Both the position numbers and the translations under genes were made by a program. Below, piece after piece: positions 35,236 to 44,697 of a stretch of 64,000 nt of DNA. The notes beneath the pieces are model-generated. The model did no database searches. It was not told the origin of the DNA and saw only the letters and a program-made list of their open reading frames with translations. Position 1 is the stretch's first letter, and each line of letters starts with the position of its first letter. Origin of the DNA: Oxalobacteraceae sp. CFBP 8761 (GTDB taxonomy: Bacteria > Pseudomonadota > Gammaproteobacteria > Burkholderiales > Burkholderiaceae_D); NCBI GenBank assembly GCA_014841595.1, contig JACYUE010000001.1, positions 2,468,996 to 2,532,995 of the forward strand, read 5' to 3'.

Positions 35236-35937
35236 TCAGGCCCCGTAAGTCCGCCAGACGCAGTTGCCCTTCACACTTTTATCCAGGCCAGCCAGCACCG
35301 TATCGTGCTCGGCCAGTTCATCGCTGCTGGCCGTCACGACGATGATCTCGCCCAGCGGGACGATCTCGAGCGCTTCACCGTCGTTGCTGGTTTCTTCTTC
35401 GACATCCATGGTCAGCGAATTCTGGCCGCGCGTCATCGCCAGATACACATCGGCCAGCAACTCCGAGTCGAGCAGAGCGCCGTGCAGCTTGCGGTGCGCA
35501 TTCGAGATATCGTAGCGGTCGCACAACGCATCGAGCGAGTTGCGCTTGCCGGGGTGCAGCTCTTTCGCCTGCACCAGCGTGTCGATGACGCCGTCGCAAT
35601 ACTGGACGAACGGCGGCAGGCCCATGCGCGTGAATTCGGCGTTCAAAAAACCCAGGTCGAACGGCGCGTTATGAATGATGACCTGGGCGCCCTGGATGAA
35701 GTCACGCAGCTCGTGCGCAATCTCGTGGAACTTCGGTTTGTCGCTCAGGAACTCGGTGGTCAGGCCATGCACGGCCAGTGCGCCCTCGTCCGACTCGCGC
35801 TCGGGGTTGATGTAGCAGTGGTAGTTATTGCCGGTCAGCTTGCGGTTGAAAATTTCAACGCAGCCGACTTCGATGACGCGGTCGCCGGTGCGGGGATTCA
35901 GGCCTGTGGTTTCGGTATCGAGAACGATCTGACGCAT
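35236..35937 (-). CDS. dnaQ: DNA polymerase III epsilon subunit (proofreading exonuclease)
   Basis: A 233-residue proofreading subunit. MRQIVLDTETTGLNP gives the first acidic pair, HNAPFDLGFL the third residue, and HGALLDSELLADVYL the His-Asp pair of the DEDDh site. The C-terminal tail (about 185-233) would tether the polymerase alpha subunit. The start is MRQIV at 35937. The open frame begins five codons earlier but lacks homologous residues. It lies downstream of rnhA on the same strand, the common rnhA-dnaQ order. A second, more distant DEDDh exonuclease is encoded at 16.8 kb. Confidence 0.95.
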   Translation of the reverse strand: MRQIVLDTETTGLNPRTGDRVIEVGCVEIFNRKLTGNNYHCYINPERESDEGALAVHGLTTEFLSDKPKFHEIAHELRDFIQGAQVIIHNAPFDLGFLNAEFTRMGLPPFVQYCDGVIDTLVQAKELHPGKRNSLDALCDRYDISNAHRKLHGALLDSELLADVYLAMTRGQNSLTMDVEEETSNDGEALEIVPLGEIIVVTASSDELAEHDTVLAGLDKSVKGNCVWRTYGA

Positions 35938-36009
35938 GGTGCAATTCTTCAAAGTGGGTGCGGGCGCAGTATAACAACTGCGGCGGCGTGCTGCGCAGCG
36001 CCGGACTGA

Positions 36010-36498
36010 TTACCGCCGTACCGATGCCGCGCCCTTGTTGGCCAGCACGTCGGCCCGCTCATTGCCAGGGTGGCCATTGTGGCCGCGCACCCAGCGCCAT
36101 TCGACGGCGTGCTGCTGCTGGGCCAGGTCGAGGGCCTTCCACAGGTCTTCGTTTTTCACGGGCTCTTTCGCGGCCGTCTTCCAGCCACGCGCCTTCCAGC
36201 CGTGGATCCACTCGGAGATGCCTTTCTGGACGTACTGGCTGTCGGTGTGCAGAACGACTTCGCATGGCCGGTTCAGCACGCCCAGCGCCTCGATCACGGC
36301 GCGCAATTCCATGCGGTTGTTGGTGGTGTTCGGTTCGCCGCCAAAGATTTCTTTCTCGTGCCCGTTCGATACCAGGAGCGCGCCCCAGCCGCCCGTGCCC
36401 GGATTGCCCTTGCAGGCGCCGTCGCTGAAAATCTCGACCCGGGTCGGGTTAGTGTCGTTGTTCGTTTCGCTTTTTGCGTCGTGCATTGTTTCGCTCAT
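36010..36498 (-). CDS. rnhA: Ribonuclease HI
   Basis: A 162-residue RNase HI that cuts RNA in RNA-DNA hybrids. The catalytic acids are in [13 protein letters not shown] (Asp near 26), [13 protein letters not shown] (Glu), [11 protein letters not shown] (Asp) and [12 protein letters not shown] (Asp). The length is close to the E. coli enzyme (155), with a short N-terminal extension. It is 6 bp after the methyltransferase stop and upstream of dnaQ, in the order often kept in betaproteobacteria. Confidence 0.95.
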   Translation of the reverse strand: MSETMHDAKSETNNDTNPTRVEIFSDGACKGNPGTGGWGALLVSNGHEKEIFGGEPNTTNNRMELRAVIEALGVLNRPCEVVLHTDSQYVQKGISEWIHGWKARGWKTAAKEPVKNEDLWKALDLAQQQHAVEWRWVRGHNGHPGNERADVLANKGAASVRR

Positions 36499-36504
36499 GC
36501 CCTG

Positions 36505-37293
36505 CTATTCACTTTCAATTCGTTCGATCCGGTTTGCCGCCGGCACTGCCGCCGGTCGATTGCTGGTTTTTTTGTTCCATGCGGGGCCAATCAGATGCAT
36601 CCCCTTGACGCGCTTGATCGCATGCACGACGTAGACGGCGCCAAGATACGGCCACCAGCGCCCGCCAGCCGATTCCATCATCGCAAAGCGGCTCAGCCAA
36701 TGGGCGGTGCGGCATGGTGGTGCGTAACAGCCGAAGTGGCTGCGCGTCGCGCTCAGATTGAGCAATTTTAGCCAGTCTTTCAGGCGCGGCATAGAAATGA
36801 ATTCGCCCGTGTCCGGCAAGTAGCCATTGCGGGTAACACGCCCGATGCCCTGGCGCATGCCCCACAGGCTGGCCGGATTGAAGCCGCAGATGATGACCTG
36901 CCCCTCGGGAATCAGGATGCGCTCGACTTCGCGTAACACCTGGTGCGGCTCTGCAGCGAACTCGAGGACGTGCGGCAGCACCACCAGATCGATGCTGCTT
37001 GACGCAAACGGCAGCTCGGCGAAGTCGGCTGCGGCAGCGATCTGGCGGCCGTTTGAGGCGAACGCAAGCTCGTCGGCATTCGACGTGCGCGTGGCCACCT
37101 GCCACCGGTTGGGCATGCGGCTGGCGGCCAGCGCATCGAGCTGCGGCACGCCGATCTGCAGCGCGTTGTAGCCGAAAATATCCGCCGTCAGTTCTTCGAG
37201 GCAGGCCTGCTCGAACGCGCGCACGTACGCGCCGGCTGGCGATTGGAGCCAGTTGTCGAGCGCTATAATGGATTTCTCGGCAGCGCTATCCAT
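36505..37293 (-). CDS. Class I SAM-dependent methyltransferase
   Basis: A 262-residue methyltransferase-like protein. The middle carries the Rossmann-type SAM region ([20 protein letters not shown] and [18 protein letters not shown]). The usual first glycine-rich loop is weak, seen only as [14 protein letters not shown], so SAM binding may be atypical. Homologues sit next to gloB and rnhA in many betaproteobacteria; their substrate is not settled. The start [10 protein letters not shown] at 37293 is preferred over an upstream codon at 37332, which overlaps the divergent gloB gene. It is divergent from gloB across a shared promoter region. Confidence 0.85.
   Translation of the reverse strand: MDSAAEKSIIALDNWLQSPAGAYVRAFEQACLEELTADIFGYNALQIGVPQLDALAASRMPNRWQVATRTSNADELAFASNGRQIAAAADFAELPFASSSIDLVVLPHVLEFAAEPHQVLREVERILIPEGQVIICGFNPASLWGMRQGIGRVTRNGYLPDTGEFISMPRLKDWLKLLNLSATRSHFGCYAPPCRTAHWLSRFAMMESAGGRWWPYLGAVYVVHAIKRVKGMHLIGPAWNKKTSNRPAAVPAANRIERIESE
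37264..37269 (+). promoter_or_regulatory. -10 element for gloB
   Basis: TATAAT at 37264-37269, inside the 5' end of the divergent methyltransferase gene. The -35 match is weak. Confidence 0.4.
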
Positions 37294-37313
37294 GCCACCT
37301 CTTGACCATACAC

Positions 37314-38120
37314 ATGACCATGACACCTCCACGGCAGCCGGCCCTGTCGGTACTGACAGTGCCGGCCTTCAAAGACAATTACCTCTGGCTGGTTCACGAC
37401 GGCACGCATGCAGCCATCGTCGATCCGGGCGACGCAGCACCGGTGCGCGCGGCGCTGGCCGCGCACAACCTGCGCCTGACTGCCATTCTACTCACCCATC
37501 ATCATGCTGACCATATCGGTGGCGTGCCCGCCCTGCTGGCCGAATGGGATGTGCCGGTCTTCGGCCCGAAGAACGACGGCATCGACCTCGTCACCGACCC
37601 GCTGGTGCAGGGCGATTGCATCACGGTGCCGGGCATTCGTCTAGCGCTCGACGTGCTGGATGTACCGGGCCATACGCTGGGGCACATTGCCTATGTGCGA
37701 CGAGACGCGGACGCGCCGTGGCTGTTCTGCGGCGACACGTTGTTTGGCGCCGGCTGCGGACGCCTGTTCGAGGGCACGCCGGCGCAGATGGATGCGTCGC
37801 TGACGCAACTAGCGGCGCTGCCCGATGAGACGCTGGTGTATTGCGCGCATGAATACACGATGTCCAACCTGGCGTTTGCGCAGGCCGTGGATGGCGGCAA
37901 CACGGCGCTTGCTGCGCGCGTGGAAGCTGACGGCGCCAGCCGCGCCGCCGGCCAGCCGACCATTCCCTCGACCATTGCGCTGGAAAAAGCCACCAACCCA
38001 TTCCTGCGCACGACGAGCGCGCCGATCGTGCGCAGCCTGGTTGCCGCAGGGCGTGTGGCTGAAGGTGCAGCGCCGCTCGAGGTATTCACGGCGCTGCGGG
38101 CGTGGAAAAATACGTTCTGA
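37314..38120 (+). CDS. gloB: Hydroxyacylglutathione hydrolase (glyoxalase II)
   Basis: A 268-residue metallo-beta-lactamase-fold hydrolase that splits S-lactoylglutathione to lactate and glutathione, the second step of methylglyoxal detoxification. The metal motif [11 protein letters not shown] (THxHxDH) is near residue 65. Further ligands are in PGHTLGH and [17 protein letters not shown]. The C-terminal domain with SNLAFAQAV and KATNPFLRT binds glutathione. The start is ATG 37314 or 37320; the TTG at 37302 is less likely. The stop is 7 bp from the convergent malate synthase stop, with a small stem-loop over both. Confidence 0.93.
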   Translation: MTMTPPRQPALSVLTVPAFKDNYLWLVHDGTHAAIVDPGDAAPVRAALAAHNLRLTAILLTHHHADHIGGVPALLAEWDVPVFGPKNDGIDLVTDPLVQGDCITVPGIRLALDVLDVPGHTLGHIAYVRRDADAPWLFCGDTLFGAGCGRLFEGTPAQMDASLTQLAALPDETLVYCAHEYTMSNLAFAQAVDGGNTALAARVEADGASRAAGQPTIPSTIALEKATNPFLRTTSAPIVRSLVAAGRVAEGAAPLEVFTALRAWKNTF

Positions 38121-38127
38121 CGCGGCG

Positions 38128-39717
38128 TCAGATTTCTTCGTACAGCGGCAGCGTCAAAAATTCCGCGAACGCTTCCGCTGTCGACATCTGTTCAAAGATG
38201 GTGGCGGCGCGCTCGTAGCTTGCATGCGTCCCATCGGCTGCCACCAGCTTTACTTTTTCCAGTTCTTCCGGAATCATCGCGCGCACCATGTCGGCCGTGA
38301 CCTTGCGGCCGTCTTCCAGCACGCCCTTGGCGGACCGGATCCACTGCCACACCTGCGAGCGGCTGATTTCTGCCGTCGCAGCGTCTTCCATCAGATTGTG
38401 GATCGGCACGCAGCCATTGCCGGCCAGCCAGGCGCCCAGGTAGTGGATGCCGACGTTGATGTTGTAGCGCAGGCCCGCTTCGGTGATCGGCGCTTCCGGC
38501 TTGAAGTCGAGCAATTGCTCAGCAGTCACGACAACATCGGGCCGCTGCTTGTCGAACTGGTTCGGCCGCTCGCCCAGCACCTTGGTGAATTCTTCCATCG
38601 CCAGGCCCACCAGCCCCGGATGCGCGACCCAGCCGCCGTCATAGCCATCGGTCGCATCGCGCGCCTTGTCGTTGCGCACGCCGCCCATCGCGACCTCGTT
38701 TTTCTCCGGGTCGTTCTTGATCGGAATCAGCGCGGCCATGCCGCCGATGGCCGGCGCGCCCCGTGCGTGGCAGGTCTTGAGCAGCAGCAGCGCGTAGGCG
38801 CGCATGAACGGCGCCGTCATCGTCACTTTGGCGCGGTCGGCCAGGCAGAAATCGCTGTCGCGCTTGAACTTCTTGATGCACGAGAAAATGTAATCCCAGC
38901 GGCCCGCGTTCAGGCCGGCGCTGTGCTCGCGCAGCTCGTACAGGATTTCGTCCATCTCGAACGCGGCCAGGATGGTTTCGATCAGCACCGTCGCCTTGAT
39001 TGTCCCCTGCGGGATACCGAGCAGATCTTGCGTCATGACGAAGATGTCGTTCCACAGCCGCGCCTCCAGGTGCGATTCGAGCTTGGGCAGGTAGAAATAC
39101 GGGCCGGCGCCCCGTGCCAGCAATTCTTTCGCGTTATGGACCATGTACAGCGCGAAATCGAAGATGCCGCCCGAGACGCGCTTGCCGTCGACCAGCACGT
39201 GTTTTTCATCGAGATGCCAGCCGCGCGGGCGCACCAGCAGCGTGGCGACCTTGTCATTGAGCCGGTACGACTTGCCGTTCTGTTCGAGCGAAATGGTCTT
39301 GCGGATCGCATCGAACAGATTGATCTGGCCGCTGATCTGGTTATCCCAGTTGGGCGTGTTCGAATCCTCGAAGTCGGTCATGTAGCTGTCGGCGCCCGAG
39401 TTCAGCGCGTTGATGACCATCTTGCGCTCCACCGGCCCCGTGATCTCGACCCGACGGCAATGCAGCGCAGCGGGAATCGGGGCGATGCGCCAGTCACCGT
39501 CGCGGATGGCAGCGGTCTCGGGCAGGAAATCCGGGCGCTCGCCGGCGTCCAGGCGCTCTGCCCGCTCGGCACGCGCGGCCAGCAAGGCCTGGCGCCGCGG
39601 CTCGAACGCGCGTGTGAGCGTGGCCACCAGCGCCAGCGCGTCCGGCGTCAGGATCTGCTCGTAGGCCGGCTGGATCGTGCCGGAAATTTCCATGCCTTGG
39701 GGGATGCTGAGGGACAT
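38128..39717 (-). CDS. aceB: Malate synthase A
   Basis: A 529-residue malate synthase joining glyoxylate and acetyl-CoA in the glyoxylate shunt. Blocks are [48 protein letters not shown] and [19 protein letters not shown], which holds the magnesium-binding Glu. A further block is [19 protein letters not shown]. The length matches E. coli AceB (533). AGGAG six bases before ATG 39717 supports this start over a 42-codon extension. It is divergent from a LysR gene, a common arrangement for regulated central-carbon genes. Isocitrate lyase is not in the window. Confidence 0.95.
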   Translation of the reverse strand: MSLSIPQGMEISGTIQPAYEQILTPDALALVATLTRAFEPRRQALLAARAERAERLDAGERPDFLPETAAIRDGDWRIAPIPAALHCRRVEITGPVERKMVINALNSGADSYMTDFEDSNTPNWDNQISGQINLFDAIRKTISLEQNGKSYRLNDKVATLLVRPRGWHLDEKHVLVDGKRVSGGIFDFALYMVHNAKELLARGAGPYFYLPKLESHLEARLWNDIFVMTQDLLGIPQGTIKATVLIETILAAFEMDEILYELREHSAGLNAGRWDYIFSCIKKFKRDSDFCLADRAKVTMTAPFMRAYALLLLKTCHARGAPAIGGMAALIPIKNDPEKNEVAMGGVRNDKARDATDGYDGGWVAHPGLVGLAMEEFTKVLGERPNQFDKQRPDVVVTAEQLLDFKPEAPITEAGLRYNINVGIHYLGAWLAGNGCVPIHNLMEDAATAEISRSQVWQWIRSAKGVLEDGRKVTADMVRAMIPEELEKVKLVAADGTHASYERAATIFEQMSTAEAFAEFLTLPLYEEI

Positions 39718-39826
39718 ATCGACTCCTGAAGATGAATGAAAATCACGTGCGACGCTGCACCGGGACTGGCCCCGCTTGGCGTTCCTGTTGGCATCCAGTA
39801 TATTCACCCGCGTAACGCTAAACGAG

Positions 39827-39857
39827 ACAAATACGCACTTCATCTGTGTGTTTTTGT
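39827..39857. promoter_or_regulatory. Putative LysR-type operator
   Basis: ACAAATACGCAC at 39827-39838 and GTGTGTTTTTGT at 39846-39857 pair at 10 of 12 positions around 7 bases. It lies between aceB and the divergent LysR gene, 33 bp before the latter. Confidence 0.45.
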
Positions 39858-39889
39858 ATTAAATCAAACTACACAACTGGATCGCTGGC

Positions 39890-40795
39890 ATGAGCAAGTT
39901 CACCCAGATGGCAACCTTTGTCGAGGTCGTGGCGCGCGGCAGCCTGTCGGGCGCGGCGCGCGCCGAGGGCATTGCACCGGCGATGATCGGGCGCCGGCTC
40001 GACGCGCTCGAGGCCCGGCTGGGCGTCAAACTGCTGCGCCGGACCACGCGCAAGCTCGTGCTGACCGACGAGGGCGTGGCGTTTCTGGAGGATTGCCAGC
40101 GCATCCTGGTCGAGGTCAACGAGGCGGAGTCGGCGATCTCGGAGCGCAGCGGCCGCGCGTCAGGCCACCTGACGGTCTCGGCCCCGGCCGGCTTCGGCCG
40201 CCAGCACGTGGCACCCCTGCTGCCGTCGTTCCTGGCCGAGCACCGCGACGTCACGGTCAACCTGAACCTGAATGACCGCGTCATCGACCTGATCGGCGAC
40301 GGCGTCGACGTGGCCATCCGGATCGCCCGCCTGGGCGACTCGAACCTGGTGGGCGTGAAACTGGCCGACAACGGCCGCGTGCTGGTTGCCGCTCCCGCCT
40401 ACCTGAAGCGTCATGGCACGCCGCGCACACCGGGCGACCTGGCGCGCCATAACTGCCTGGCAATCAGCAGCGAAGGCAGCCAGCCCGGCTGGACTTTTCT
40501 CGAGAACGGCAAACCCGTCACGCACAAAGTCAGCGGGAATATGGTGTGCAACGACGGCGCCGTACTGCACGCCTGGGCGCTGGCCGGCAAGGGCCTGGCG
40601 TGGCGCTCGATGTGGGAAGTGGGTGAACAGATCGCCAGCGGCGAACTGTGCACTGTGCTGGACGCCTTCGCAGCGCCCGGCAATGACATCCACGCCGTGT
40701 TCGCGCAGCGCCGCCACTTGCCGCTGCGTATCCGCGCCTTCGTCGATTTCCTGCGCCGCAGTTACGCGGCGCCCGACTACTGGCGCCAACGCTGA
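39890..40795 (+). CDS. LysR-family transcriptional regulator
   Basis: A 301-residue LysR regulator. The winged helix (residues 1-60) has ATFVEVVARGSLSGAARAEG and the recognition helix region IAPAMIGRRLDALEARLGV. The C-terminal periplasmic-binding-like domain runs from about 90 to 295. It resembles the DsdC/CrgA-type branch with RTTRKLVLTDEG after the HTH. Divergent placement suggests it controls aceB, itself, or both (inference). It is followed by a hairpin that also terminates the opposing cold-shock gene. Confidence 0.9.
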   Translation: MSKFTQMATFVEVVARGSLSGAARAEGIAPAMIGRRLDALEARLGVKLLRRTTRKLVLTDEGVAFLEDCQRILVEVNEAESAISERSGRASGHLTVSAPAGFGRQHVAPLLPSFLAEHRDVTVNLNLNDRVIDLIGDGVDVAIRIARLGDSNLVGVKLADNGRVLVAAPAYLKRHGTPRTPGDLARHNCLAISSEGSQPGWTFLENGKPVTHKVSGNMVCNDGAVLHAWALAGKGLAWRSMWEVGEQIASGELCTVLDAFAAPGNDIHAVFAQRRHLPLRIRAFVDFLRRSYAAPDYWRQR

Positions 40796-40843
40796 CGCCT
40801 CACCCTGCGCGAGGAAGGGTAACAACAAAAGGTACGGACGAAA

Positions 40844-40870
40844 AAAATCCCCGGCAGTTCCGGGGATTTT
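40844..40870. terminator. Terminator between the LysR gene and cold-shock gene
   Basis: Stem AAAATCCCCGG (40844-40854) / CCGGGGATTTT (40860-40870) with loop CAGTT. On the minus strand it runs into seven T, making it a strong terminator for the cold-shock gene and probably usable from both sides. Confidence 0.8.
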
Positions 40871-40894
40871 GGTCTCGCAACGCCTGTTAGGCGA

Positions 40895-41098
40895 TTACAG
40901 AGGCTGGATGTTCGAGGCTTGCTTGCCCTTAGGGCCGGTGGTCACGTCGAACGAGACGCGCTGGTTTTCCTGCAGCGACTTGAAGCCGTTGCTCTGGATA
41001 GCCGAGAAGTGCGCGAACAGATCTTCGCCGCCTTCATCAGGGGTGATGAAGCCGAAGCCCTTCGAGTCATTGAACCATTTAACGATGCCAGTTGCCAT
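40895..41098 (-). CDS. Cold-shock domain protein, CspA family
   Basis: A 67-residue single-strand nucleic-acid-binding protein. The RNA-binding motifs KGFGFI and DLFAHFS are both present, in the order [11 protein letters not shown]...[22 protein letters not shown]. It acts as an RNA chaperone or antiterminator. The length and sequence fit the CspA family, though the particular paralogue cannot be named. A perfect TATAAT at 41210-41215 gives a leader of about 105 bases, long as usual for cold-shock genes. A strong terminator follows. Confidence 0.93.
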   Translation of the reverse strand: MATGIVKWFNDSKGFGFITPDEGGEDLFAHFSAIQSNGFKSLQENQRVSFDVTTGPKGKQASNIQPL

Positions 41099-41209
41099 TA
41101 CAATTTCCTATTTCGGTTAGTTGGGCTTGCGCCCGTTTTAGATCGTTTGAAGAAGCAAGAAAGAAATGACAGACAGACTGCACTACTACCTCGAACCCAA
41201 CGATCCCAC

Positions 41210-41215
41210 ATTATA
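41210..41215 (-). promoter_or_regulatory. -10 element of the cold-shock gene
   Basis: TATAAT on the minus strand at 41210-41215; expected transcript start near 41203. The -35 region is weak. Confidence 0.5.
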
Positions 41216-41281
41216 CCGAATATTTCTCGCGCATGCCCTATTCGTTGAATAAAAATACGTAAGTAGCCCCACGATTCCTAA

Positions 41282-41298
41282 TGTCAATAAATTTGACA
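41282..41298. promoter_or_regulatory. TGTCAA / TTGACA palindrome
   Basis: TGTCAA (41282-41287) and TTGACA (41293-41298) are perfect inverted 6-base arms around TAAAT. It could be an operator or contain a -35 element on either strand. Confidence 0.35.
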
Positions 41299-41417
41299 AC
41301 ACGATTTTTTAATTCGGTATGCAGCAAAGAATAGAGGCAAGGACGTTTGATTTGTTTGCGCTTAATCAAATTCCGGTCTGCTCGACAATTGCGCGCGCGA
41401 CTTGCGCTCCCCGTGTT

Positions 41418-41789
41418 TCAGGTCAGCGCCTTGGGGTCGCGCAGGGCGGCGGCTATATAGTCGTCGAGCTCGGCGCGCCAGGCTTGCCATTCGCCCGCAG
41501 CGACGGCATCGAATGCACGCAGCACGCGCAGGCGCTGTTCGAGCAGGCGCGCGTGGTGGCCCAGGCCGCGAAAACCGAAGGTCGCCGCCGAACCGGCCAG
41601 CGTATGGAGCATCGCCTGCAGCTCGCCCGCCGGCCCGGCGGGGTCGAACCCGGGTGCGCCGGCCGGTGCAAGCTCTTGCGACAACTGCGCCAGGCGCCCG
41701 AACGTGGATGGCAGGCGCGCCGCGAACTTGTCGTTCAGTTCGGCCAGGCGGGCGAAGAATTGCTGGTCAGCCGGCTGCGTCATGGTCAT
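41418..41789 (-). CDS. Stand-alone Hpt (histidine phosphotransfer) domain protein
   Basis: A 123-residue protein that appears to be one Hpt domain. The phosphorylatable His is in LHTLAGSAATFGFRGLGHHA (near residue 58). The surrounding helices have the usual amphipathic four-helix-bundle pattern. Hpt proteins relay phosphate from hybrid kinases to regulators. It starts 7 bp after the upp stop, with AAGG before ATG 41789, so it is carried on the upp transcript. A possible partner is the MHYT hybrid kinase at 32.6 kb, which lacks an Hpt domain of its own (inference). Confidence 0.8.
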   Translation of the reverse strand: MTMTQPADQQFFARLAELNDKFAARLPSTFGRLAQLSQELAPAGAPGFDPAGPAGELQAMLHTLAGSAATFGFRGLGHHARLLEQRLRVLRAFDAVAAGEWQAWRAELDDYIAAALRDPKALT

Positions 41790-41796
41790 GCCGGCC

Positions 41797-42447
41797 TTAC
41801 TTGGTGCCAAAGATACGGTCACCCGCATCGCCCAGGCCCGGGATGATGTAGGCGTGTTCGTTCAGGTGCGAATCCAGCGAAGCGACGTAGATCTTGACGT
41901 CCGGATGCGCGTCCTGCACCACCTGGATCCCTTCGGGCGCGGCGACCAGCGCCAGGAACAGGATCTGCTCGTCCGGCACGCCGCGCTTTTTCAGCACGTC
42001 GATCGCGTGCACCGCCGAGTTGCCGGTAGCAATCATCGGATCGCACAGGATGAACGTGCGATCGGTCGTGTCCGGCAAGCGGACCATGTACTCGACCGGC
42101 TCATGCGTATCGGGATCGCGGAATACCCCGATGTGGCCGACGCGCGCCGACGGCACCAGTTCGAGCAGGCCGTCGCTCATGCCGATGCCGGCGCGCAGGA
42201 TCGGCACCACCGCCAGCTTCTTGCCGGCGATGACCGGCGCATCGATCGTCACCAGCGGCGTGCGGATCTGGCGCGTCGTCAGTGGCAGGTCGCGCGTGAT
42301 CTCGTAGCCCATCAGCAGCGTGATTTCGCGCAGCAGTTCGCGGAACGTGCGCGTCGACGTGTCGTGCTCGCGCATGTGCGACAGCTTGTGCAGGATCAGC
42401 GGGTGATTCAGGATGAAAAGGTTCGGAAAGCGCGGATCTTGGTTCAT
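41797..42447 (-). CDS. upp: Uracil phosphoribosyltransferase
   Basis: A 216-residue enzyme converting uracil and PRPP to UMP in pyrimidine salvage. The PRPP loop is [15 protein letters not shown] near residue 130. The uracil-binding stretch [22 protein letters not shown] closes the protein, as in the E. coli enzyme. The length is normal (208 in E. coli). The start [12 protein letters not shown] at 42447 is used; the frame extends 35 codons upstream through the promoter. The -10 GATAAT (minus, 42487-42492) and weak -35 are 17 bp apart. The Hpt gene is downstream in the same operon. Confidence 0.95.
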   Translation of the reverse strand: MNQDPRFPNLFILNHPLILHKLSHMREHDTSTRTFRELLREITLLMGYEITRDLPLTTRQIRTPLVTIDAPVIAGKKLAVVPILRAGIGMSDGLLELVPSARVGHIGVFRDPDTHEPVEYMVRLPDTTDRTFILCDPMIATGNSAVHAIDVLKKRGVPDEQILFLALVAAPEGIQVVQDAHPDVKIYVASLDSHLNEHAYIIPGLGDAGDRIFGTK

Positions 42448-42486
42448 GGCGGGGCTCGACACGGTCGATGAAGCTTGTAAGCCAGC

Positions 42487-42515
42487 ATTATCACAGGCAC
42501 AACGTGGTTTGTCCC
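42487..42515 (-). promoter_or_regulatory. Promoter of upp
   Basis: On the minus strand: GGGACA (42510-42515), 17-bp spacer, GATAAT (42487-42492), about 40 bp before the upp start. Confidence 0.45.
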
Positions 42516-42651
42516 GGCCCTGGCCGAAATAATTCTTGGTCGACGCTGCCAACGCGCAGTCGCTGACGCTCTGCAGCGGCCAGCCTGCCCGCGGTCGCGC
42601 CTCCCTCCCCGGCGCACCGAATCACGCAAGCGCCCTGCTCCAACGCATGAA

Positions 42652-42668
42652 TGTGTCACGATGACACA
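42652..42668. promoter_or_regulatory. TGTGTCA-CGA-TGACACA palindrome
   Basis: Perfect 7-base arms around CGA. The form is that of an operator for a dimeric regulator. It is some 290 bp upstream of the GGDEF-EAL start and about 205 bp from the upp start. Confidence 0.4.
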
Positions 42669-42960
42669 AATCTGGTTGCATTAAGGCACTAAATCGAGCG
42701 ATAGATATTTTCTACTCAGCAATAATCGGCGACAATACACAGGTGGCAGGCCAGCGTGTGACGACGTTGGCAGTTGCGCGCCTCAACGTCCGGATGCGCG
42801 CACGCGCAGACGTGGAAGCGAACGCATCGTACGTTGCTCATTCTGATGCAGTACGGAATTTTTCAGTGATAGACTCGTTCCTGGTTTGTTGCCCGGCACG
42901 GATAACAAGATGATATCGGCATGGCTTGACCATGCCGCGACACGAGAGCCCTGACCGACC

Positions 42961-44697
42961 ATGCTGACCCCACCCTCCGCAGCTTCCCATCCGCCGACGG
43001 CGCACCTGCCGCCGGCGACGCTGCTCGACGGTCTGCTGGAAAGTGCGGGCGACGCCGTGTTCCGGGTCGCGCCCTGCGGAACGATCCGCGCAGCAGGCAC
43101 CCGCGCCCAGCGCCTGCACGGGTATGCGTCCGGCTGTTCGCTGGTGGCGCTCGTGCACGACGTCGACCAGGCCGCCTTGCGCCACGCACTGGACGGCGCC
43201 GCGACAGCGCACGAAGCAGCGCTGGTCGAGGCGCGCTTTCGCAGCGGCGAGCGTGACATCTGGTTCGAACTGCGCATTGCCCAACTGACGACGGGCGACG
43301 ATGCGCAAATCCTCGTGATCGGGCGCGACATGTCGGCGCAGCACGCGACCGAGGAGCGGCTGCGTCACATGGCGACCCACGACGCGCTGACCGAATTGCC
43401 GAACCGCCTGCTGCTGGCCGACCGCATCCGCGTGGTGATTTCAAATGCGCGCCGGTCGGGCCAGGGTTTCTCGGTCGTCGCGATCGGCATGGACGGGTTC
43501 AAGAAAGTCAACGATGGCCTGGGCCACCCGCTGGGCGACGCCGTACTGCAGATGGCTGCCACGCGCCTGCGCCGGGTCTTGCGCGACAGCGATACGCTGG
43601 CGCGCGTCGGTGGCGATGAATTCGTCGCCGTGCTGCCCGGCACCTTCACCGATGCCCAGATCAAGCTCGTCACGGGGCGCCTGATGGCCACCTTGCAGTC
43701 GCCGTTCGAGACGGATTGCCACACGATCTACCTGGGGGCCTCGATTGGGGTGACGGTGTACCCGGACCACGCCGAAGACGAAGTGCGCCTGGTCACGCTG
43801 GCCGACGCCGCGCTGTCGCGCGCGAAGGAAACCGGCAAGGGCCGCACGGTCGTCTACAGCCCGCGCGACCAGGGCCCGCCCGAGCACGACATCTCGCTCG
43901 AGGCGGCCATGTTCAAGGCCGTGCGCGAAGGCGAGTTCCTGCTCTACTACCAGCCAATCGTCGACGCCCGCACGAAAGTGATCGAAGGCTTCGAGACACT
44001 GATGCGCTGGAAGCACCCGACGCTCGGCATGGTGCCGCCGGTGCGCTTCATCCCGATCGCCGAAAACAACGGCCTGATCAACCTGCTGGGCGCCTGGGCG
44101 CTGAAGGCGGCGTGCATGCAGATCCGCCAGTTCCAGGAAGTGGCGGGCCGCGAGCTGTACATCTCGGTCAACATCAGCCCGCGCCAGTTCCGCAGCGACC
44201 GCTTCCTGTCGGTGCTCGACGACGCGCTGGCGATGTCCGGCGCCCAGGGCCACCAGCTGGTGCTCGAAATCACCGAAGGCACGCTGATGGTCGACCCGGT
44301 CCACGCCGAAGCGGTCATGGAAAAAATGGTCGAGCGCAACGTCCGCATTGCCATCGACGATTTCGGCACCGGCTACTCGTCGCTGGCGTACCTGAAGCGC
44401 TTCCCGATTTCGGTGCTCAAGATCGACCGTGCATTCGTCAAGGACCTGCCCGGCTCGCACAAGGACGCGGCCATCTGCAAAGTCGTGCTCGACCTGGCCC
44501 GCCACCTGAGCCTGGCCGTCGTGGCCGAAGGCGTCGAGACCGAAGACCAGCTGTCCTGGCTGGACGAACAGGGTTGCCACTATGTCCAGGGTTACCTGAC
44601 GGGCAAGCCGATGCCGGCCAACGTGGCCGTGACGGCCCTCAAGGAAAACCTCTATACCGCTCTACTGCCGGCCGACACCCGGACAGGGAAACCATGA
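42961..44697 (+). CDS. PAS-like/GGDEF/EAL cyclic-di-GMP protein
   Basis: A 578-residue cytosolic protein. A PAS-like sensor (about 15-125) is followed by GGDEF (135-295) with an intact LARVGGDEFVAV, so cyclase activity is possible. The EAL domain (315-565) has GFETLMRW where the usual text is EALLRW: the Glu metal ligand is kept and the Ala is Thr. DDFGTGYSSL, KIDRAFVKDL, AEGVET and QGYLTGKPM are intact, so phosphodiesterase activity is likely. It ends with an ATGA overlap onto the HDOD-domain gene, so the two are translationally coupled. Confidence 0.9.
   Translation: MLTPPSAASHPPTAHLPPATLLDGLLESAGDAVFRVAPCGTIRAAGTRAQRLHGYASGCSLVALVHDVDQAALRHALDGAATAHEAALVEARFRSGERDIWFELRIAQLTTGDDAQILVIGRDMSAQHATEERLRHMATHDALTELPNRLLLADRIRVVISNARRSGQGFSVVAIGMDGFKKVNDGLGHPLGDAVLQMAATRLRRVLRDSDTLARVGGDEFVAVLPGTFTDAQIKLVTGRLMATLQSPFETDCHTIYLGASIGVTVYPDHAEDEVRLVTLADAALSRAKETGKGRTVVYSPRDQGPPEHDISLEAAMFKAVREGEFLLYYQPIVDARTKVIEGFETLMRWKHPTLGMVPPVRFIPIAENNGLINLLGAWALKAACMQIRQFQEVAGRELYISVNISPRQFRSDRFLSVLDDALAMSGAQGHQLVLEITEGTLMVDPVHAEAVMEKMVERNVRIAIDDFGTGYSSLAYLKRFPISVLKIDRAFVKDLPGSHKDAAICKVVLDLARHLSLAVVAEGVETEDQLSWLDEQGCHYVQGYLTGKPMPANVAVTALKENLYTALLPADTRTGKP

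Larger units (their letters stand above)
41099..41417. other. 319-bp leader and promoter region of the cold-shock gene
   Basis: No gene is seen. It is AT-rich for this genome. It holds TATAAT (41210-41215, minus strand), a pyrimidine-rich leader, and farther upstream the palindrome TGTCAA-N5-TTGACA at 41282-41298. The leader may act in cold regulation. Confidence 0.55.
42448..42960. other. 513-bp divergent gap between upp and the GGDEF-EAL gene
   Basis: No convincing gene is present. It carries the upp promoter near its left end and a perfect 17-bp palindrome at 42652-42668. The middle is AT-richer and could hold the GGDEF-EAL promoter, but no strong pair of elements was found. Confidence 0.5.
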
